From contig NZ_UGNW01000001.1 of NCBI RefSeq assembly GCF_900452515.1, positions 2,232,001 through 2,296,000 on the forward strand: 64,000 nucleotides of DNA, written 5' to 3'. Under the pieces are notes generated by a model. The model saw nothing but the letters and a program-made list of their open reading frames with translations, had not been told where the DNA came from and searched no databases. This DNA comes from Legionella birminghamensis. Its GTDB lineage: Bacteria > Pseudomonadota > Gammaproteobacteria > Legionellales > Legionellaceae. Below, in pieces: positions 62,404-64,000 of the stretch (the first letter of the stretch is position 1; each line of letters opens with the position of its first letter). The translations under genes and the position numbers were made by a program.

Positions 62404-63507
62404 TTAACATCCTTTAATTTCCTCCGTATGTTCTGCTATGTATTGCGCTCGATATAACAGTTCATCGAAAGTTATGATTTCAACATCACTTTGTCCTCTA
62501 CGAAATAACTCAAAATTTTCTCGCTTTAAACGATTATTTAATTCATTAGTATTACCGATAACCAAAATTTTTCGTGGTTGAATTGTATAAATAGAGGCTT
62601 CTTCTAACAAATCCCTATTTTTAGGTACTTGAGATCCTTGTTGCTCCCAAGTCCGACCATTCACTCTCAATTGAGAGACTCCTCCTATTAAATCTTCACT
62701 AGGTAATACCACATCGTTTCTATATTCTTTTGATTCTAATAATTTAGTATTTGCTCTTTTAATTTCAACTAAAACAGTAAATTTTAGAGTCCCTTGGGTA
62801 GCACTTAAAAAATCGCCTTTATTAGCTCCAACTCCTTCAATTACGACACCACCATAGTGAGGTTGATCTGTAACTGTCTTTAAAATCCTATAATTCAGAC
62901 CATAACCAAATATCCAATTATTATTTTCAAAAAAGGATTGCCAATCATGCTCACTATGATCACAAGAAAGCATTATTTTAAATTGCTCTAAAGCTGTTAG
63001 GCGCTTTTGGTAAATATGCGCTAGACTGAGTTTAGTTGCTAAATCAGGAGAGTTTTCAACTAACCTTTCCCACACTTCTTCCGAATATCCCTGCTGAATA
63101 AGTGTTTCTATAATCTCAGCTCTTTTTGATTCAACTCGCACCAATTTACTATCATTATCAAATTTGAAGGAATGTTGACCAGAGGGGACACCATTTTCTT
63201 TGTGAATAGCATACAAATTGCAAAGATGCTTAAAGAGGGAAATTGTTTCATCACTACTTAAAATCAACTTACCTATGTCTTTAGCCTTATATTCAGATAA
63301 TTTTTCGGTAGGAATATCCTCAAACGTTCCTTTTTCAGCTTTTTGATGAATAATTTCAATTTTAACGCTTGCATCAGGTTGTTCTTTATTATCTACAATC
63401 GTTGGTCGAATTAATCGTCTTGTTGTTGAAGTTCTACCAAATTCAATATCCTCAATGATAGCTGAGGATGTCGAGGTAGATCTGTAACTATAAATAATCG
63501 TACTCAT
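62404..63507 (-). CDS. sduA: Shedu anti-phage defence protein (DUF4263)
   Basis: 367 residues. The C-terminal half is the Shedu PD-(D/E)xK nuclease: SFFENNNWIFGYG (Glu194), ANKGDFL (Asp232), VLVEIKR (Glu248, Lys250), GGVSQLR and the closing LFRRGQSDVEIITFDELLYR. All nuclease residues are present. The N-terminal ~170 residues are the variable sensor part. Shedu is a single-gene defence system that cuts DNA and stops phage growth. It is the last gene of the island, next to the right att site, and points inward. Confidence 0.9.
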   Translation of the reverse strand: MSTIIYSYRSTSTSSAIIEDIEFGRTSTTRRLIRPTIVDNKEQPDASVKIEIIHQKAEKGTFEDIPTEKLSEYKAKDIGKLILSSDETISLFKHLCNLYAIHKENGVPSGQHSFKFDNDSKLVRVESKRAEIIETLIQQGYSEEVWERLVENSPDLATKLSLAHIYQKRLTALEQFKIMLSCDHSEHDWQSFFENNNWIFGYGLNYRILKTVTDQPHYGGVVIEGVGANKGDFLSATQGTLKFTVLVEIKRANTKLLESKEYRNDVVLPSEDLIGGVSQLRVNGRTWEQQGSQVPKNRDLLEEASIYTIQPRKILVIGNTNELNNRLKRENFELFRRGQSDVEIITFDELLYRAQYIAEHTEEIKGC

Positions 63508-63550
63508 AATAACTCGCCAACCTTTTATAAACTATTTGAACATTTGGTTA

Positions 63551-63570
63551 TTCGACACATATTCGACACG
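63551..63570 (+). promoter_or_regulatory. Two TTCGACAC repeats inside the right att site
   Basis: TTCGACACA at 63551 and TTCGACACG at 63562, an 11-bp period equal to that of the repeats beside attL. They are probably the second set of integrase arm sites; they also lie just upstream of the Shedu gene start. Confidence 0.55.
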
Positions 63571-63616
63571 ATTAAATTATTTAATTCAATTTTCTAATAA
63601 CCCATTGATTTTAAAA

Positions 63617-63659
63617 TGCCGCTGCGCGGAATCGAACCGCGGACCTATTGATTACGAAT
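63617..63659 (-). other. Right attachment site (tRNA-Thr 3' half)
   Basis: Minus strand: anticodon arm ATTGA-TTCGTAA-TCAAT (CGT, Thr), T-arm CGCGGTTCGATTCCGCG and acceptor end CAGCGGCA. The stems pair perfectly here, unlike at 54018, but D-arm and 5' half are absent. It marks the border between the 9.6-kb island and a second element to the right. Confidence 0.8.
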
Positions 63660-63790
63660 CAATATCACATCGATTTCAAAGACTATCAAACGAATTCATA
63701 TTTTCCTCACATCCCTTTATATATATAGTAATTTATAAAATTCTGTAGCTCAATTAGTTTCATATGATATTATACCTATACAAAAATTTT

Positions 63791-63826
63791 GGTACCAAAA
63801 TTGGTACCAAATACACATAAGGTACC
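63791..63826 (+). repeat. Three GGTACC repeats before the second integrase
   Basis: GGTACCAAAA, GGTACCAAAT and GGTACCAGGG begin at 63791, 63803 and 63821. Their place between att and integrase start parallels the TGCGACACA repeats at 54181, so they may be arm sites of the second element. Confidence 0.45.
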
Positions 63827-63830
63827 AGGG

Positions 63831-64000
63831 ATGAAATTCATAGACAGCTACATCAAAAACCTAAGACCAGAGGCTAACTGGTTCGAGAAGACTGAATCCA
63901 CAGGTCTTGGCATTCGTGTCATGCCTAGCGGCAATAAGTCATGGATTTACCGATTTACTATGAATGGTAAACGTCAAAAAATGACTTTGGGCAAATATCC
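63831..64000 (+). CDS. Tyrosine integrase, N-terminal part (runs off window)
   Basis: 56 codons visible: MKFIDSYIKNLRPEANWFEK, then TGLGIRVMPSGNKSWIYRF and RQKMTLGKYP. This is the DUF4102 arm-binding start of P4-type integrases, similar in plan to the integrase at 54238 (GFGICVTSGGAKAFFVEKF). Together with the att site at 63617 it begins a second element integrated at the same target. Confidence 0.85.
   Translation, partial: MKFIDSYIKNLRPEANWFEKTESTGLGIRVMPSGNKSWIYRFTMNGKRQKMTLGKY

Noticed and set aside
54018-63659. Two tRNA genes
   Set aside because: Only the 3' half is present at each place; no D-arm or acceptor 5' strand, so they are attachment-site copies.

Overview
The window looks like accessory (effector-rich) chromosome from Legionella or a very close relative. 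The evidence is low GC, large unique proteins with eukaryote-like modules (ankyrin repeats, a Ser/Thr kinase fold, a Ras/Rab-like GTPase, J domains, Fic domains, long helical solenoids), decayed paralogues of those proteins, and several IS elements. This is inferred from gene content; no rRNA or ribosomal gene is present to prove it.

Layout. 1-9.5 kb: 5'-truncated ankyrin protein with a YopT-like cysteine-protease pattern, secreted alpha/beta hydrolase, TehB-type methyltransferase, small secreted protein, and a 1495-residue protein that begins with an ATP-grasp plus phosphohistidine module of the PEP-synthase type. 9.7-14.6 kb: GNAT-like protein, divergent umuD-like and umuC genes around a palindromic operator, LuxR-type regulator, APH-type kinase, and three copies of a GC-rich intergenic repeat. 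15-22.2 kb: GT-B-like glycosyltransferase; a minus-strand cluster of a double-glycine leader peptide, a protein kinase and an unknown protein; a 674-residue effector-like protein. 22.3-28.6 kb: two Fic proteins around an IS3 remnant, and a J-domain protein. 28.7-32.5 kb: one effector-like gene broken by two IS elements, each with its target duplication. 32.5-41 kb: Ras-like GTPase, ankyrin/coiled-coil protein, uridine kinase behind a 1166-residue paralogue of the 674-residue protein. 41-53.6 kb: small, partly frameshifted genes, a second LuxR regulator, AlaX-like editing protein, GrpB-GNAT fusion, and a giant protein with 31 copies of a 34-residue repeat next to a short frameshifted tandem paralogue.

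54.0-63.66 kb is an integrated island. It is bounded by two imperfect 43-bp copies of the 3' half of a tRNA-Thr(CGT)-like gene, with 11-bp-period CGACAC repeats just inside each end. Its tyrosine integrase is split by an IS256-family element. Cargo includes a PIN toxin/HTH antitoxin pair, the tail of a DUF927 primase/helicase with GTTCCAC iterons, four small exported proteins and a Shedu (DUF4263) anti-phage nuclease. A second integrase starts at the right att copy and runs off the window, so two elements are stacked at one site.

One non-coding motif recurs six times: TACGGTAA twice at a 12-bp period, between 28.6 and 53.6 kb, in front of or between effector-like genes and in four cases within a longer repeat. 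It is the best candidate here for an undescribed regulatory or mobile element. The double-glycine peptide with its promoter and palindrome, and the PEP-synthase-like protein, are the best candidates for undescribed protein systems.
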